From positions 2,604,001 to 2,668,000 of the forward strand of contig CAWBUL010000006.1 in the NCBI GenBank assembly GCA_963791885.1: a stretch of 64,000 nt of DNA, read 5' to 3'. Of the stretch, positions 62,051-64,000 are shown one piece after another. The notes under the pieces are model-generated. The model was given only the letters and a program-made list of their open reading frames with translations. It was not told the origin of the DNA and ran no database searches. The position numbers and the translations under genes were made by a program. Numbering within the stretch: position 1 is the stretch's first letter; each line of letters opens with the position of its first letter. The DNA comes from CAVSUZ01 sp963791885. Lineage in GTDB: Bacteria > Pseudomonadota > Alphaproteobacteria > Acetobacterales > Acetobacteraceae.

Positions 62051-62830
62051 TCACGCGGCGGGCGCGTACCAGCCCGCGGCGGGAGCGAAGTCCCTCACGT
62101 CCGGCCGCCCTGCAAATTCATGGGCACCCACGTGGATCAGCGGCCCCTGCGTATCGAGCCACAGTGTGCCGCCAATGTCTCGCCAGCGGCGGCAGAACGT
62201 ATAATCCTCACTCAGGTAATGACCGGTGTCTGGCTCGATCATGCAGTCGAAGAGCGCGTATTGGTGCGGGCTGTTGTTCGGGACGGGTTGCGTGTGCATG
62301 GCGGTGAAGCGCAAGTGTGGATAAGCGGAGATCATTTTGGTTAGCACAGCGCGCTTGATCAGAAGGAACCCGGCACCAGCGTAAAGGCCGGTCACGAACC
62401 CACTCCGCTGCTGATAATCCCGCCCCTGACACGGCGTTCCGACGTAGCGGAGTGACGCGGTTTCCGCCTTCTCCCCCGTCTTCAGGTGGATCAGCGGAGC
62501 GGTGGTCCAATCCCGCAATTTCAGGGGATACATACCAGCGACCACATCCTGATCGAACTTGATCATTCGGATCACCTGCTCCACCCCAAAGCCGATATCG
62601 GCATCAATGAAAAAGAGGTGGGTGGCTGTCGGCATGTCGAGAAACTGAGCGACCAGGGCATTGCGACTTCGGGGAATGAGAAAGTCATATCCCAGGAGCT
62701 CGAGCGAGACGCGGAACCCTGCCGCCGTCGCGACCTGAATGAGGCTGAACGTGGAATACACATATCGCTGCGTCAGCAGGCCGCCATAACACGGCGTGGC
62801 GACCACCACGTGGACCGTCGAAAAATCCAT
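62051..62830 (-). CDS. Glycosyltransferase-like protein (GT-A fold)
   Basis: 259 residues. Begins VHVVVATPCYGGLLTQRYV; contains SRNALVAQFLDMPTATHLFFIDADIGFG with the DxD-type metal site, and LSEDYTFCRRWRDIGG near the C-terminus. This is the pattern of Anp1/GT-A-like transferases annotated only as hypothetical in many alphaproteobacteria. No signal or membrane segment. Donor and acceptor unknown. Confidence 0.75.
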   Translation of the reverse strand: MDFSTVHVVVATPCYGGLLTQRYVYSTFSLIQVATAAGFRVSLELLGYDFLIPRSRNALVAQFLDMPTATHLFFIDADIGFGVEQVIRMIKFDQDVVAGMYPLKLRDWTTAPLIHLKTGEKAETASLRYVGTPCQGRDYQQRSGFVTGLYAGAGFLLIKRAVLTKMISAYPHLRFTAMHTQPVPNNSPHQYALFDCMIEPDTGHYLSEDYTFCRRWRDIGGTLWLDTQGPLIHVGAHEFAGRPDVRDFAPAAGWYAPAA

Positions 62831-62893
62831 ACGTGGATTATTGCAGGCGGGTCTTAAGGGAGGGTTAAGACACCCGACCCGGTTCTATCTGCC

Positions 62894-62940
62894 AGCGAGA
62901 TTCACGCGCTCCGACGTATTCGCCTTGCGCGATCTCGCTC
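62894..62940 (+). repeat. 47-bp hairpin repeat, copy 1
   Basis: From AGCGAGATTCACGCG to GCGCGATCTCGCTC. The ends are complementary (AGCGAGAT/ATCTCGCT plus GCGC/GCGC), so the RNA folds into a long hairpin. Identical to the copy 56 bp further on. Confidence 0.85.
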
Positions 62941-62949
62941 CAGTTGGAG

Positions 62950-62996
62950 AGCGAGATTCACGCGCTCCGACGTATTCGCCTTGCGCGATCTCGCTC
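62950..62996 (+). repeat. 47-bp hairpin repeat, copy 2
   Basis: Identical to 62894-62940. Its last base is the first base of the CHAP gene stop codon (complement), so it lies exactly at the 3' end of that gene and may act in termination. Confidence 0.85.
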
Positions 62997-63751
62997 TAGC
63001 CGTGGCTCTTCTTCAACGGATGATGCGCCGCAAGTATCACGTGATGACGCATTTTGCCCCGGGCGTGCCACCGAGTGTGGACAACGGGAGGAGCCTCCGC
63101 AACCTCATCGTCCTGATCAGCGGCGCGGAGATCGACCGTCACCGGGTTAGGATCAAGAGCAGGCGCCGGCCGCCGGGCGGACGCCACCATCGTGCCATTG
63201 TCCGCCCGGTCGTAGATAAATCCATAGGTCGGATAGATGGCGCCGAAGTTGTCCTCGTTGGAGATGGCGACGCGAACGGCGGACCAATCATTCTCCTCAG
63301 AGACATCGATCACCGGGACATCGCGCGTAATGCCGCCGGGACGGCCCCAATTAGCCTGATCGACTTCAATTTCCCGCCGGTTGATCACGCGATCCACCAC
63401 CGCGACGTGACCAAGACGCATGCGGGCGTTCGCCTCGAACGCGAGAACGGACCCGGCCTGGGGCACTGTGCCACGCGCGTACACGCCCTGCGCGTTGTCC
63501 CACCAGTCCCGAGCATTGCCAGGCAGGTCGATCCCGGATTCCTCGCGAGCGAACGGTACGCACGAAATGCCGTGCCAGGCGGAATGATAAATTTTCGTGT
63601 GGTGCCGCACCGAGGCGAAGGTGGCGAGTTGATGGGCGTGATGAGATGAATGATGAGGCGAAGCTATCGCTGGTTGAAAATGGGCATATCCTCCAAAAGC
63701 CAGGGTTGAAACGATAGCGAGAGTCCCGACGCCGGTCGCCCGTCGCTGCAT
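62996..63751 (-). CDS. CHAP-domain exported peptidoglycan hydrolase or amidase
   Basis: 251 residues from ATG 63751 (MQRRATGVG); a start at 63823 would add 24. An N-terminal hydrophobic signal (TLAIVSTLAFGGYAHF) precedes a His-rich linker. CHAP catalytic Cys in ISCVPFAREESGI and His in RLGHVAVVDRV; the third region is EVDQANWG. Cleaves peptidoglycan peptides or related amides. The C-terminal 70 residues are unlike known domains. Confidence 0.85.
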   Translation of the reverse strand: MQRRATGVGTLAIVSTLAFGGYAHFQPAIASPHHSSHHAHQLATFASVRHHTKIYHSAWHGISCVPFAREESGIDLPGNARDWWDNAQGVYARGTVPQAGSVLAFEANARMRLGHVAVVDRVINRREIEVDQANWGRPGGITRDVPVIDVSEENDWSAVRVAISNEDNFGAIYPTYGFIYDRADNGTMVASARRPAPALDPNPVTVDLRAADQDDEVAEAPPVVHTRWHARGKMRHHVILAAHHPLKKSHG

Positions 63752-63917
63752 CCGCTCGATTCCCTTTGCGGCCCCAGATTTGTTTCCGGGTAAGCGCAGG
63801 GTTGCATTGGAGGCAATCCGCAAATCGCGATCGGGCTTGGATGTGGCAGAAATTGCACAAATTGCCCTGTGGATAAACCGCGTATGTCAGACAATTATCC
63901 TAATCACGGCCCTGTGA

Positions 63918-63956
63918 GTTCGATATCGAACCGGGCGAATCCCTCGGATTCGCCCG
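63918..63956. terminator. Palindrome plus 11-bp hairpin near the right edge
   Basis: GTTCGATATCGAAC (63918-63931) is a perfect palindrome, followed directly by CGGGCGAATCC-CTC-GGATTCGCCCG, an 11-bp perfect stem. There is no long T-run on either side. It could end a minus-strand gene entering from beyond 64000. Confidence 0.4.
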
Positions 63957-63963
63957 TGCCAAT

Positions 63964-64000
63964 TCATTTGCAGGCTGTCACCATGATCTCCACGAGCAGT
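63964..64000 (-). CDS. Possible 3' end of a gene entering from the right
   Basis: Twelve codons ending LLVEIMVTACK and TGA on the minus strand, placed just before the hairpin at 63932-63956. Too short to identify; an ATG on the plus strand at 63982 is an equally open alternative. Confidence 0.2.
   Translation of the reverse strand, partial: LLVEIMVTACK

Noticed and set aside
62894..62996. CRISPR
   Set aside because: Only two copies with a 9-bp gap; they are self-complementary over their full length and a third copy is 31 kb away, so they are interspersed hairpin repeats.

Overview
The window looks like the chromosome of a high-GC alphaproteobacterium, most likely an Acetobacteraceae-type Rhodospirillales. 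The clues are the fully overlapping mreBCD-mrdA-rodA cluster, the order short coiled-coil gene - zapA - 6S RNA - 5-formyl-THF cyclo-ligase - YmdB-like phosphoesterase, a ROSE-type leader before hsp20, and a his cluster interleaved with DUF2628 and GNAT genes. This placement is inference from gene content; no 16S gene is present.

Layout. 1-6 kb: edge of a sugar ABC binding protein, then the cell-elongation operon on the minus strand. 6-10 kb: two small lipoproteins, ndk, a small exported protein, and an overlapping amidohydrolase/deacetylase pair. 10-17 kb: an IS-rich island (IS5/IS427-type, IS21-type and IS701-type elements) containing a SAM methyltransferase and a VRGW-repeat protein, both apparently truncated. 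17-24 kb: alpha/beta hydrolase-pdxJ-thiE, the zapA/6S/fau/ymdB run, and an Rrf2 regulator divergent from a 60-residue membrane peptide and a TauE-type exporter with a clear promoter/palindrome. 24-34 kb: asnB (frameshifted), mscL, a TauD-type dioxygenase, a decayed RND pump with an intact adaptor, a SixA-like phosphatase, a phosphoesterase and a frameshifted M20 amidohydrolase. 34-38 kb: a P450 divergent from a thiolase-like/DUF35/ABC-binding-protein operon. 38-45 kb: stress proteins, then a tight five-gene operon (TPP enzyme, enolase-superfamily enzyme, an internally duplicated membrane protein, gluconate-dehydrogenase-like small subunit, GMC flavoprotein). 45-56 kb: lytic transglycosylase, threonine aldolase, an AGE-epimerase gene with an amber codon, NUDIX, rpmE, ROSE-hsp20, a PEP-CTERM protein, thpR, an arylesterase, RNase R without the usual N-terminal domain, and a frameshifted S41 protease. 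56-64 kb: hisB-DUF2628-hisH-GNAT-hisA-hisF-hisE, ended by a 145-bp MITE-like element, then HIT, SMP-30, a glycosyltransferase-like protein and a CHAP protein flanked by 47-bp hairpin repeats.

How the parts fit. Housekeeping blocks (elongasome, his, thiE/pdxJ, folate/6S) are intact, whereas six or seven accessory genes carry single-base frameshifts, in-frame ambers or a deletion. That points either to recent accessory-gene decay together with IS activity or to residual sequencing error. The best candidates for something undescribed are the 39-45 kb redox operon, whose membrane subunit has two halves with identically spaced conserved histidines, and the thiolase-like/DUF35 pair, whose thiolase lacks the nucleophilic cysteine.
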